DNA of 64,000 nt from Lachnospiraceae bacterium JLR.KK002 (GTDB lineage Bacteria; Bacillota; Clostridia; Lachnospirales; Lachnospiraceae): positions 1,426,001 through 1,490,000 of the forward strand of contig JAYMNP010000001.1 of the NCBI GenBank assembly GCA_036941025.1, written 5' to 3'. Position numbers and translations under genes: made by a program. Of this stretch, positions 56,268 through 64,000 are shown piece after piece; position 1 is the stretch's first letter; the number at the start of each line of letters is the position of its first letter. The notes under the pieces are model-generated. The model worked only from the letters and a program-made list of their open reading frames with translations, had not been told where the DNA came from and ran no database searches.

Positions 56268-58981
56268 GTTCCGATAGGTAAGCCTTTGATGTTATCTCCA
56301 GCTTTTCCCCCGGCTAGCACCGGACATGCGACTTTCACCGCATCCGGCGCCCCATCAAGCATAGTTTCAGCAGTGATACACACTCACTTTTTCACATTAG
56401 CTAAATCAGTTTGTTACGATTTACATTGACATTTCTGCCAACCCTGCGGTAACACGCAGTTTGTTTACCTTAGTAATTTGTGCCTTATTCAATTCATACT
56501 TCTTTGTCAGTGTAGCGAACTTTATACTGTCTGTTGTTGAGATAAATTCATATCCGGCAGGCGATAAAAGCAACAGATTACGGTAACTGTCTCTGCCATT
56601 TTTACACTCATTTGATTTCCTGTAACAAATACAGTGAATCACTTCCAGTTGTTCCCCAGTGATTGCACATTTACCTTCCTGCCCGGCATAGAGAGAGATT
56701 CGGTTATCATTGAACTGTACCGTTTCTCCTGTTACCGGGTGGCGCATGAGCCAGAGCATATCTTCAACATTCAGTTTCAGATTGCTGTGGATTTCCATTC
56801 TTCCGTCCGGAGTATATGGATTGATTTTCCTGCTCTTGCGCATTGGTATTTTAAACTGCACATATGCCAGAGGTACTACTGGTGTATCTCCAATCCAGCG
56901 CATTTGCTTCGATTTTCCATACCGGTTTTTTAAATATTTGTTGTTTAGCTCGCCCTGCTTTTTATATCCATCTATCCGATGGAGAAAACGACCGTTATTC
57001 ACATGAGCCATTCGGCTGAAATTCAGATTTATCCTCGTAGCAATGCAATAATAGTTCTGCATACCTATGACTTTGGCGTTGTATTCGTGAATGTTGCTCT
57101 TTATATTACTTGCTGTCTTGCTGTTTTGAATCTCTATAATTGCTTTTGAGAGTTCTTTCTGCATATGCGACATTGCCTTGTCACAGACATTTGAACTGAT
57201 TACCCATGTCCTGCGTTTCCTTATCAGCTTCATACGGAACCCCAGAAATTCACTGTCTCTTTTCCTGAGATTTGTGACCTTTGATTTTTCATCAGAAATT
57301 TCCAGTTTGAGCCGCTTTAGCAGCCAGTCCTTAACCGCATGGTATGCTCTGTCAGCGTCCTTACGGTTCCTGCAAAAGATTTTAAAATCATCTGCATACC
57401 GGACTATACGCATTTCCTTGAGATTGCTCTTTTTGAGCGCCGTGTAGCTGTTGCACTTTTTCTCTGCCCCATTCGGATAATATGTGACCTTACAAGGAGA
57501 CTTCATATGGTCTGCCATACCCTCCCACTGTGACGCTATCCACCAGTCCAGTTCGTTCAGGACAATGTTGGCTAACAGCGGGGAAAGTATGCCGCCCTGA
57601 GGGGTTCCCCTGTCTGGATATAAGATTTCTCCATCTGGCATTTGAATTGGCGCTTTCAGCATTGCTTTGATTATCTGAATCAGTTTGGTATCCCGTATAC
57701 CCAGCGTCCATATCTGTTGTAACAGCTTTCTATGATTTACGTTGTCAAAGAAACCCTTTATATCCACGTCTACCACATAGTGGAGCTTATTCCTTTGAGC
57801 CAGTCCGTAAGCGTAGGAGACAGCGTTTTCAGCACTCCTGCAAGGTCTGAAGCCGTATGAATGTTCATAAAACTTTGCTTCGCAGATTGGCTCCATGACC
57901 TGCAATATACATTGCTGTACAATCCTGTCTATGATACACGGTATACCCAACGGTCTAAATTTCCCGTTTGGTTTGGGAATCTCTACCCTCCTTACTGTTT
58001 TTGGCACATACCTTGTAAACTGTTTTTGAATAAGAGAGACGAAATCTTCTTCTGACATATCTGCCAGGGATTCTATCGTTCTCCCATCTGTGCCTGCGGT
58101 ATGGCTCCCATCATTGCTTTTAATATTTCTGAAAGCAAGCATGATGTTATTTGGCGCCGCAATGATTTCCACGAGATTATTGAATATTTCTCCATCTTTG
58201 CTTTTTGCATACAGTTCATCAAAGATGTTCTGCATGTCGTAGTATTCCGCATGGCGCAGTTTGCTTCTTTTTTTAGCTTTTTGTGTCATGTACATCACCC
58301 CATTTCATTGATTCGAGTGACAATTTCTTATTCTTACTCGACTGCATGATTAGAGAGTGTGTACTGCTGATTTTCTGCCTGACTTGTGGCCATTCCTCCG
58401 TCGCCCTCTTTTTCGCAGGCAACATCGACAGTTCGACCACGACCTTTCAGCAGAGATTCATCCGCTTATTGTTCTTCGCCGGATTATCCATAGGACTCTC
58501 TGCCTTTCCTTGTTCCGATAATTCTATCTGTGCATATATACCCTTAGGTGTTCCCTCTAAGCCTGACAGCTTGCATGTGCCTGTAACACATCACGGTGGT
58601 TCGTAACAACCATTCCTACTAGACCGCACTGTCTGGGCATGAACCCACACATACATTTCTGTATGTGGCACTTTTAGACCTTTACATTCGGGAGTTTCGT
58701 CAGGCATTGCTGCCATTCTCACCTTAGGTATTTTATAGACCCCCGGCATATGGGGTGCGCTGTCCACCTCTGGACAGGTTTCGTCAGCGTTATCTGTTAC
58801 GGCACCTTTCTGCCGACTTTACCGGGCTTCACACCTCATCACAGAGTGATGACGCATGCCGGAGTATCAGGGGAGGCGTTTCAAGGCGTTACCCTATCAT
58901 TCCACCTCTCGAATTATCAGTTCACAGAACTGATTAAAAACAGCGCTGTGCGCCGCCTTTTCAGCGACGAACAAGTCGCAC
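56268..58981 (-). mobile_element. Group II intron B in virD4
   Basis: 2714 bases. 5' end GTGCGACT directly after the C of codon 231, 3' end CGGAAC before CTCTCG, so AAC-C plus CT-CTC restores Asn-Pro-Leu. Domain V is recognisable near 56305-56345: GCGCCGGATGCG, a GAAA-type loop and CGCATGTCCGGTGC, with compensating changes at the base of the stem. Same orientation as the host gene. Differs clearly from intron A, so the two arrived separately. Confidence 0.88.
56421..58289 (-). CDS. ltrA: Group II intron reverse transcriptase/maturase (intron B)
   Basis: 622 residues from the ATG at 58289. RT blocks: FRPLGIPCIIDRIVQQCI, YGFRPCRSAENAV, VVDVDIKGFFDNV, GTPQGGILSPLLANI and VRYADDFKIFC. A maturase domain follows. 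The C-terminal endonuclease looks degraded: GKCAITGEQLEVIHCICYRK has lost the His-His step and the second Cys pair of an HNH domain. Splicing help may persist while second-strand cleavage is doubtful. Many substitutions against intron A's protein. Confidence 0.92.
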   Translation of the reverse strand: MTQKAKKRSKLRHAEYYDMQNIFDELYAKSKDGEIFNNLVEIIAAPNNIMLAFRNIKSNDGSHTAGTDGRTIESLADMSEEDFVSLIQKQFTRYVPKTVRRVEIPKPNGKFRPLGIPCIIDRIVQQCILQVMEPICEAKFYEHSYGFRPCRSAENAVSYAYGLAQRNKLHYVVDVDIKGFFDNVNHRKLLQQIWTLGIRDTKLIQIIKAMLKAPIQMPDGEILYPDRGTPQGGILSPLLANIVLNELDWWIASQWEGMADHMKSPCKVTYYPNGAEKKCNSYTALKKSNLKEMRIVRYADDFKIFCRNRKDADRAYHAVKDWLLKRLKLEISDEKSKVTNLRKRDSEFLGFRMKLIRKRRTWVISSNVCDKAMSHMQKELSKAIIEIQNSKTASNIKSNIHEYNAKVIGMQNYYCIATRINLNFSRMAHVNNGRFLHRIDGYKKQGELNNKYLKNRYGKSKQMRWIGDTPVVPLAYVQFKIPMRKSRKINPYTPDGRMEIHSNLKLNVEDMLWLMRHPVTGETVQFNDNRISLYAGQEGKCAITGEQLEVIHCICYRKSNECKNGRDSYRNLLLLSPAGYEFISTTDSIKFATLTKKYELNKAQITKVNKLRVTAGLAEMSM

Positions 58982-59672
58982 GGTTATAGTGCATAGACTT
59001 TTTAAAGTTAATGGTATTCAGCACTTTCACCCGGTAATTGTTCTTTAAGAGCATTTTTCCGCACTCCACTAACACTGTCCCCTTCGGATCAGTGACAACA
59101 TAGGAACTGTGCATCTGCATCAGGTTCGGTTTTACGAAAAACCTCGTCTTGCCCGAACCGGAACCACCGATAACAAGGATATTTTTATTCCTCGCATATT
59201 TCGGCTGTTTTGGTCTGCCGGACATCATCAGCCTTTCCGTTTCTGTGAGAAGAACATTGTTCTCAAACACCGGATCGACATAAGGCTCAATATCTTTTGC
59301 TGTCCCCCACCTTGCAGAACCGTACTCCATGCCATGCCGGAACTTCTTGGCGTTCTTGGCTTTGAAATACACTATAAGGCGGAGCGCAATGCCACACCCT
59401 ATCCCTATCAGCAAATCTTTTGGGTGGAAACTTGGTAACGGGTTGGAAAATAAGTCCTCCATCCCCGCCATGACCGCCATCGCCTTTGCGGAAGCATCCT
59501 GCCCCGGCGATACCCGCCACAGCCACGCAATTTTGTCGCAGAAATACCCGGCAAGCGCATAGGGGAGGTTCATAAGGAAAAGTTTCTTTTTGTCAACATT
59601 CCCCGTCTTTGCCTTGAGCTTTTCAGGGACTGACTTTAGGTCTTTGGCAATGCCCTCTACGATTTTACTCAT
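58982..59672 (-). pseudogene. virD4: VirD4 coupling protein, exon 1
   Basis: 691 bases encoding MSKIVEGIAKDLKSVPEKLK to INFKKSMHYN. Two membrane helices (LPYALAGYFCDKIAWLW, DLLIGIGCGIALRLIVYF), the conserved HGSARW-like YGSARWGTA and Walker A VIGGSGSGKTRFF. The ATG overlaps the DUF3801 stop (ATGA). The coupling protein hands the relaxase-DNA complex to the channel; without splicing and frame repair transfer through it should fail. Confidence 0.9.
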
Positions 59673-60145
59673 AATGACTGCCCCCTGTCCTTCTGGTGTT
59701 CCCTTGCCCTCTCCCGGTTTTTGTCTTTTCCTAACTGCTCCCGGAACTGCGCCAGCTTCTCCTTTACGGAGATGCGGTTATGCTTTTTCTCATTAACTTT
59801 TACAAACTCCTTAAATGCCTGCGTTATTACGTCGGCATCTTTGCCCTTGAATAATACGATGTGCTTCGGCGGCTTTTCCGTCTTATCCTTTTTTACAGCA
59901 AACTGTACGTTGTATTTCTTTGCCACTCTCTCAAAGGACTTAATGTTGTTATCCGTCACCTCAATGCTCGAAGCGCCCATACCCTGACCGACCAGCTCTT
60001 TCACTGATATTTTCCCATGCGGCATCTGCTTTCCCTGTTTATGGTGTTCCAGATACATTTTCATAGCCTTTTTCAGCACGTCGGCAGTCAGCCGGGAAGA
60101 TTTGAACACAAGGGCAATGGTTTTCTGTGTCACTTCCTCCTGCAT
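59669..60145 (-). CDS. PcfB/DUF3801 family protein
   Basis: 158 residues: VTQKTIALVFKSSRLTADVL, GKISVKELVGQGMGASSIEV and FAVKKDKTEKPPKHIVLFKGKD follow the DUF3801 pattern. In pCF10 the member PcfB binds the coupling protein and helps recruit substrates. C-terminal tail is very basic (KDKNRERAREHQKD). Stop overlaps the virD4 start, as in all related modules. Confidence 0.85.
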   Translation of the reverse strand: MQEEVTQKTIALVFKSSRLTADVLKKAMKMYLEHHKQGKQMPHGKISVKELVGQGMGASSIEVTDNNIKSFERVAKKYNVQFAVKKDKTEKPPKHIVLFKGKDADVITQAFKEFVKVNEKKHNRISVKEKLAQFREQLGKDKNRERAREHQKDRGQSL

Positions 60146-60181
60146 GGTTTCCCTCCTTCTTTTTTTATTGCTGTACCCCCG

Positions 60182-60220
60182 TCAGGGTGGGACGTACAGC
60201 CTGTGGATTAAATATTTCAT
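60182..60220 (-). CDS. Possible 12-residue leader peptide ahead of PcfB
   Basis: ATG with GGAAGGAGA six bases upstream, sequence MKYLIHRLYVPP, followed at once by a hairpin (GCTGTAC...GTACAGC, about 60170-60200) and an A-rich run. Strong ribosome site, too short to judge by composition. Confidence 0.35.
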   Translation of the reverse strand: MKYLIHRLYVPP

Positions 60221-60241
60221 AAGCTCTCCTTCCTGACCGGG

Positions 60242-60889
60242 TTATGGCAGATAAGGTTCTCTCCCTTCTTTTTCAGCTTCAATTATCTCTGCAAAACCGC
60301 TTTCCAAATCTTCAAAGCAGATAGGAATATCCCCCGGATTTTTGATGTAGGTATCCACAAAGCGGTAACTGAGCCGCCCTCCGTCCTTTCCAATACTGAC
60401 ACAGTAGACAGACGCAAACTCCCCGTTTTCCAGTATCCACATCTCGCTTTGAAGGCACAGGACAAAGTTGTCTGAAAACAGTTCCCTTATCTCACAGCCT
60501 ATCTTGCAGGCTGGATAACAGAAAAGCACGTCCGTCATGGCGAAGGGTTCTTTCCCCGTACCGTCATCCCCCTCCATCATCATCACGTCCTTCATGTTCC
60601 TTTTGATATAAGGGAATAACTGGCTGGAATAGTTCTCCGCCTCATATTCCCTCGGATCACTCCCATTGCCCAAAAACTCCGCAGAATCATCAAACTCACT
60701 GTCCTCATACAGCCGGAACAGACGGAGAAGGCACTCCCGCAGCTTCCCTTCCGTCAGACCTTCTTCCTGTAAGTCCGGCTCCCGCCCCTTTTTCGGTTTT
60801 CTTTTCCCCGCCGCATAAAGGATTCCGGCTAATACCGATGCGCCTGCCACCGCCGCAGAAAGGGCTGCTGCTACTTTTTTGTGTTTCAT
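60242..60889 (-). CDS. ICE accessory protein with N-terminal membrane anchor
   Basis: 215 residues. Residues 5-27 (VAAALSAAVAGASVLAGILY) form a signal anchor; the rest is acidic and soluble, with strands at about 130-190 (FVLCLQSEMWILENGEFASVYCVSIG). No known domain. It lies between PcfB and a zinc-ribbon protein in the accessory part of the conjugation module, and a leader hairpin with T-run precedes it. Confidence 0.65.
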   Translation of the reverse strand: MKHKKVAAALSAAVAGASVLAGILYAAGKRKPKKGREPDLQEEGLTEGKLRECLLRLFRLYEDSEFDDSAEFLGNGSDPREYEAENYSSQLFPYIKRNMKDVMMMEGDDGTGKEPFAMTDVLFCYPACKIGCEIRELFSDNFVLCLQSEMWILENGEFASVYCVSIGKDGGRLSYRFVDTYIKNPGDIPICFEDLESGFAEIIEAEKEGREPYLP

Positions 60890-60909
60890 TTTCCTTCTTT
60901 CTCCTTTCC

Positions 60910-60934
60910 GCTTCTGGACTTTTTGTCCAAAAGT
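60910..60934. repeat. 25-bp palindrome, copy 4
   Basis: In the 5' leader of the accessory gene ending at 60889; one mismatch at the first base. Confidence 0.65.
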
Positions 60935-60944
60935 TTTATAAACG

Positions 60945-60988
60945 CAAAAAAGGCAGCTACAAACCGCTGTTTACGGTCTATAACTGCC
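60945..60988 (-). terminator. Leader hairpin with T-run, second copy
   Basis: Minus strand: GGCAGTTATAGACCG...CGGTTTGTAGCTGCC followed by TTTTTTGCG. Near-identical in sequence to 43903-43942 in the nested element. Confidence 0.7.
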
Positions 60989-61011
60989 CTCACGCTGTTT
61001 CTGATATTTAA

Positions 61012-61542
61012 TTATCTGTACCGGATCACCGGACACTGCTTTGTCTTTTTCCCTGCTTTCCTCCGTTCCAGAGCGAAAACCATATCCCCGGTACGCTCAA
61101 AATATCCGATGTCCTTTTTCCAGCTTATGCCGCATTTACAATGCTGCAAGCCGGTAAACTGTTGCTTCATCTTCCTTCCGCAGTTCGGGCATACTTTTTT
61201 GCTCCTGCCTATCTGCTTTACTTTCGGCTTGTCGGCATCTTCTTTCTTTTTCTCTTTCTTTTCCGGAAGCCCGTTCTCCGCTATTCTCGTTTCATAACGT
61301 GGCAGACGGTAAAGGTACAGGCTGTATATTTCATCAAAAGAAGCCTTTTCCGCTATCCCCTTTACCCTCTGGTAAATCTGCCCCGCAATTTTTTCACAGT
61401 CCTCTCCTTCCGGCATCCTGCCATGCTCCCTGTAATAATCACAGGTCTTTTCAAACATACAGTCTGCTATTTTAGCTTTCTGCTTCTGCTTTAAGTCTTT
61501 ATATGTCCTGTCTGCCCTTTTCAGGCGCTTCCTGTTTCCCAA
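61012..61542 (-). CDS. ICE accessory protein with C-terminal zinc ribbon
   Basis: 176 residues from a TTG at 61542 (GGAG upstream); a GTG nine bases earlier is also possible. N-terminal basic helices (GNRKRLKRADRTYKDLKQKQ), a Lys/Glu spacer, then CPNCGRKMKQQFTGLQHCKCG, a zinc ribbon, and the conserved ending MVFALERRKAGKKTKQCPVI. Likely nucleic-acid binding; conserved across Tn1549-like modules, function unknown. Confidence 0.7.
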   Translation of the reverse strand: MGNRKRLKRADRTYKDLKQKQKAKIADCMFEKTCDYYREHGRMPEGEDCEKIAGQIYQRVKGIAEKASFDEIYSLYLYRLPRYETRIAENGLPEKKEKKKEDADKPKVKQIGRSKKVCPNCGRKMKQQFTGLQHCKCGISWKKDIGYFERTGDMVFALERRKAGKKTKQCPVIRYR

Positions 61543-61620
61543 ACACACCACTCCTGCCTTTATCCTGATACGGTCTATTTTAACAGAAAACGCCCCGGAA
61601 TTGTAAAAAATATCTGCCGC

Positions 61621-61989
61621 CTAACGGAAAGCATCTTCACACCGGGAAATGAAATATTTCTTCTTTTCCAAGATTTCCTCCTGCCTGTCTTTGGAAAGCG
61701 TCTGGAATATCTCGTCATAGTCAAGCTCCGCAAGCGGCGTACCCAGAACAGGCGTTAAGACTTCATGTTCATACCATATCCGCCAGAGTTCCTCAAACAG
61801 CTCCAGACAATCCGAAAATGCCATTGCCGAATCAAAGCCCTCGCCCTCACTGAACCATTGCAGACGGACAAAGCCAAATCTCCCGGCATCCGCCACCATC
61901 ACATCGGTCAGCTCATACAGTTCCGCAAACGCATCCGCCACTTTCCGGCATTTTGCCCGCTGTTCTTCCGTAATATATATTTCTGCCAT
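61621..61989 (-). CDS. ICE accessory protein, paralogue of 51530-51898
   Basis: 122 residues from the ATG at 61989, matching the start of its paralogue (IYITEEQRAKCRKVADAFAELY). GGAGGATGCGCT precedes the ATG. Acidic, soluble, no known domain. Confidence 0.7.
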   Translation of the reverse strand: MAEIYITEEQRAKCRKVADAFAELYELTDVMVADAGRFGFVRLQWFSEGEGFDSAMAFSDCLELFEELWRIWYEHEVLTPVLGTPLAELDYDEIFQTLSKDRQEEILEKKKYFISRCEDAFR

Positions 61990-62007
61990 AGCGCATCCTC
62001 CTGATCC

Positions 62008-62032
62008 ACTTCTGGACAAAAAGTCCAAAAGT
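62008..62032. repeat. 25-bp palindrome, copy 5
   Basis: Between two accessory genes, with AAAAA in the centre, i.e. inverted relative to the other copies; it overlaps the preceding stop codon. Confidence 0.65.
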
Positions 62033-62694
62033 TATTTATTCTCTTTTAAACAGTAAATCGTGCAGAGGTCAGCATATAATACGCCCTCCCCGCATTTTAT
62101 CGTGTCAAACAAAAGGCACTGGAACAGCACGTCACGCACACCCTCAAGGCTTGCAATCCCCTGTTCTTTTTCTGAAAAGCCTGTGCCGGGAATACCCACA
62201 TCCGCCGATGCCGCCCGCCTTGCGGAGATACAGTGCGTGTAAAGTCCGAGTATATATTTATCCGACATAGGGAAAGCAAATGTTTCCTGCCCGTCATATG
62301 TTACCCTGTATTTATCCTGTTCCCCTTCCGGCAGTCCAAAGAAGCACTGCACTGTTTCCAGATAAGTATGCCCATCAAAATCCGGCTTTATTTTCTTTCC
62401 GTACCTGCGGATTGTGGAAAAGAGGGTATTCCGGTCAATAAAGGATCGGGTACGCTTAAAAGCTGGTTTCCTGCCTTTTAAGTCCATGTAAACATTATTC
62501 CCTGTCCCTTTCCCGGCAAACCTGCCATAATCGCCAATCCGCAGCAGATAGGACAGCACCTCCAGCAGCTTTTCCCTTGACGCAATCTCCTGATAAGGGG
62601 AACTGCCAAATTCTATCCTCACAAACCTTAACGGGCAGCTCCCCTTTGCAATCTCCCGTTCCATTACCCGGTCAATATCCCTCATGGATTCCAT
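62032..62694 (-). CDS. Conserved ICE hypothetical protein
   Basis: 220 residues. GGAGATGGATAA precedes the ATG, and the stop of the rep gene lies right before it, so it is co-translated with rep. Sequence has several conserved blocks (GRFAGKGTGNNVYMDLKGRK, YLETVQCFFGLPEGEQDKY) but no family I can name. Possibly a replication or copy-control partner because of the tight link to rep. Confidence 0.65.
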   Translation of the reverse strand: MESMRDIDRVMEREIAKGSCPLRFVRIEFGSSPYQEIASREKLLEVLSYLLRIGDYGRFAGKGTGNNVYMDLKGRKPAFKRTRSFIDRNTLFSTIRRYGKKIKPDFDGHTYLETVQCFFGLPEGEQDKYRVTYDGQETFAFPMSDKYILGLYTHCISARRAASADVGIPGTGFSEKEQGIASLEGVRDVLFQCLLFDTIKCGEGVLYADLCTIYCLKENK

Positions 62695-63810
62695 TTATCC
62701 ATCTCCTTCCACTTTGGGCTGGAACATCCCTTTTTCTTCCCAACCGCCGCCATACATATCATGCTGCACCAACTGCTGGTAATAGTGGTTCATGGTGTTA
62801 GGCGCATTGTAGAGGGCAGTCACCATGTACGCCCTGATGTTGGCTATCTTGGTTGTGGTTTCCCTCATGCACCCGATAACATACTCCAAATGGGAGCTGT
62901 TCAGCTTCAGGAACTTTGATTTTACAAGCTCATAAGGGTAATCTTCCCCGTTGACCTTTACCGTCTTACGCTTCACGCACACAATCTCGCAGATAACCTC
63001 ATACAGTTCCTCATACAGCCCCTTATCCTGCCAGTCCCCATATTTCATGTGATGCTCGTATTCAATATTGTCACGAATAATTTCCATGTAGGCAGTGGCA
63101 TTATCCATCACATCAATCATACCATTATCCGGCTTGCCCGGTTCCTGTTTTTCTGTTTCCCTATCCGATTGATTGATAGGATTGGTATAACTCAGATCAG
63201 TATAATTAGTATTGTTATAATTAGGGTTCGATTTTTGAACTTCCAGAGGTTCGTTTTCTGAACTTCCAGAAGTCTGCTTTTTGAAACTCTTGAAGTCTGT
63301 TTTTTGAACTTCCAGAAGTTCAATTTCTGAACTTCTGGAATCCTGATTCTTGTACTTCTTGAAGTTCAGTTTTTGAACTTCTGTGGAAACATCAGTGCCT
63401 GCGGGTTCTGCCGCTGTGCCTTCCCCACCTGCGGGCGGCTCTGAAAGGACGAAGTTCTTGACATATATGATGTCCGGCTTTCCCAATCCCTGCCTTTTCT
63501 TCTCAATCAGACCAATCCCTTTTTTGCTGTCAAGCTCCGCAAGCACCTTTGCACAGGTGGCTCTGGCGCACCCCAAATCTTCCATGATGTTCTCAACCGT
63601 ATAATGGATATACGCCCTGTTCTCATCATCAAACCAGCCGTTTTTCATGGATAATGCCATCCTGTCAAGCATCAGACCGTAAAGGAGTTTCGCATCACTG
63701 GATAAGCCTTTGAAACGCCTGTCTTTAATCAGCAGCCTCGGCACTCTGTAAAAGGAAAACTGTTCCGCTTCCGCACCGTAATAGTAATCGAATTTCAAAC
63801 CGCCATCCAT
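62695..63810 (-). CDS. RepA-N-type replication initiator
   Basis: 371 residues from the ATG at 63810, with GGAGG nine bases upstream. The N-terminus (FDYYYGAEAEQFSFYRVPRLL ... AKLLYGLMLDRMALS) is the RepA_N winged-helix domain; the C-terminal 170 residues (YGDWQDKGLYEELYEVICEIV ... LVQHDMYGGGW) resemble DUF6017. The middle holds a 23-residue unit repeated nearly three times (EVQKxxFKxxxxQxSxSSE). RepA_N replicons place their origin in the middle of rep, which fits these DNA repeats. Confidence 0.88.
   Translation of the reverse strand: MDGGLKFDYYYGAEAEQFSFYRVPRLLIKDRRFKGLSSDAKLLYGLMLDRMALSMKNGWFDDENRAYIHYTVENIMEDLGCARATCAKVLAELDSKKGIGLIEKKRQGLGKPDIIYVKNFVLSEPPAGGEGTAAEPAGTDVSTEVQKLNFKKYKNQDSRSSEIELLEVQKTDFKSFKKQTSGSSENEPLEVQKSNPNYNNTNYTDLSYTNPINQSDRETEKQEPGKPDNGMIDVMDNATAYMEIIRDNIEYEHHMKYGDWQDKGLYEELYEVICEIVCVKRKTVKVNGEDYPYELVKSKFLKLNSSHLEYVIGCMRETTTKIANIRAYMVTALYNAPNTMNHYYQQLVQHDMYGGGWEEKGMFQPKVEGDG
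63231..63386. repeat. Iteron-like 69-70 bp repeats inside rep, beside AT-rich DNA
   Basis: TTTTTGAACTTCCAGA or a close variant begins at about 63232, 63302 and 63371, and TTCTGAACTTCYRGA at about 63256 and 63325. Each unit holds inverted GAACTTC/GAAGTTC pairs. The flank 63181-63230 is very AT-rich (for example TATAATTAGTATTGTTATAA), as a DNA-unwinding element would be. Confidence 0.7.
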
Positions 63811-63827
63811 TCTGCCCGACCTCCTTC

Positions 63828-64000
63828 CTATTGTCTTTTCTTCCATTCATCCAATAGCTGAATGATGATGCCCTCTATTTCCTCACTGCTGCAGTCCTCC
63901 GCAAAATATTCGCTGATTTTATCCGCTTTCAGTGTCACTTTCCGTTCCTTCGGCTTTTCCTCCGTCAGTATCAGGCGCACCATCGCAAGGGTAAGCTCCC
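63828..64000 (-). CDS. ICE protein, only the C-terminal 56 codons visible
   Basis: Reads ELTLAMVRLILTEEKPKERK ... ISEYFAEDCSSEEIEGIIIQ and stops at 63828, 18 bases before the rep start. Acidic helical C-terminus; the 5' part lies beyond the window, so no family can be given. Co-directional with rep and probably first in the transcript. Confidence 0.6.
   Translation of the reverse strand, partial: ELTLAMVRLILTEEKPKERKVTLKADKISEYFAEDCSSEEIEGIIIQLLDEWKKRQ

Noticed and set aside
63231..63386. CRISPR array
   Set aside because: The 69-70 bp units are coding, without unique spacers, and no cas genes are near. They are iteron-like repeats in rep.

Overview
The window looks like a chromosomal stretch of a gut Firmicute, most likely a Lachnospiraceae-type Clostridium relative, into which a large conjugative element of the Tn1549/CTn type is inserted. 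The grounds are AGGAGG-type ribosome sites, moderate GC, almost every gene on the minus strand, and the TnpV/TnpW/TnpX, DUF4315, DUF4366, Maff2 and PrgI families, which travel together in such elements. Families were recognised from the proteins by eye; no database was searched.

Bases 1-9172 appear chromosomal. They hold a run of poorly known genes: two copies of one unknown family, a PPP-type phosphoesterase, a small membrane protein, an ADP-ribosylglycohydrolase, a protein with MotA-like and FliG-C-like segments and a PD-(D/E)XK-like protein. A metallo-beta-lactamase/beta-CASP hydrolase and an HTH regulator follow. A 141-bp palindromic repeat at 7020 recurs at 11484.

Bases about 9550-19100 hold a mobilisation, partition and recombination block: MobA/MobL relaxase, a ParR-like protein with a frameshifted ParM, a TnpX-type serine recombinase with TnpW, three plus-strand genes including a sigma-like regulator, a 28-bp-arm hairpin and TnpV. 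This block abuts a huge methylase/helicase ORF that stops abruptly inside the helicase domain.

Bases 19092-39730 and 52002-64000 are the two halves of one conjugation module. Read in transcription order (right to left): replication initiator, accessory genes, PcfB/DUF3801, VirD4 coupling protein, Maff2, TrbL/VirB6-like, PrgI, VirB4, a secreted M23+NlpC/P60 hydrolase, DUF4315, DUF4366, an MT-A70 methylase, TopB, an XRE regulator, a HEPN-domain cargo gene with its own promoter, and the methylase/helicase.

The module has been damaged repeatedly. VirD4 is cut by two complete group II introns and also carries a 2-base frameshift. The TrbL-like gene is split by a nested element of about 12.3 kb (39731-52010). 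That element carries its own serine recombinase, a CHC2/P4-type primase-helicase, HTH regulators, MobC beside an oriT-like region, an ABC transporter and a VanR/VanS/VanZ-like signalling operon. The transporter and the signalling operon share an identically spaced promoter architecture. No D-Ala-D-Lac ligase genes are present, so this is not a vancomycin-resistance cluster.
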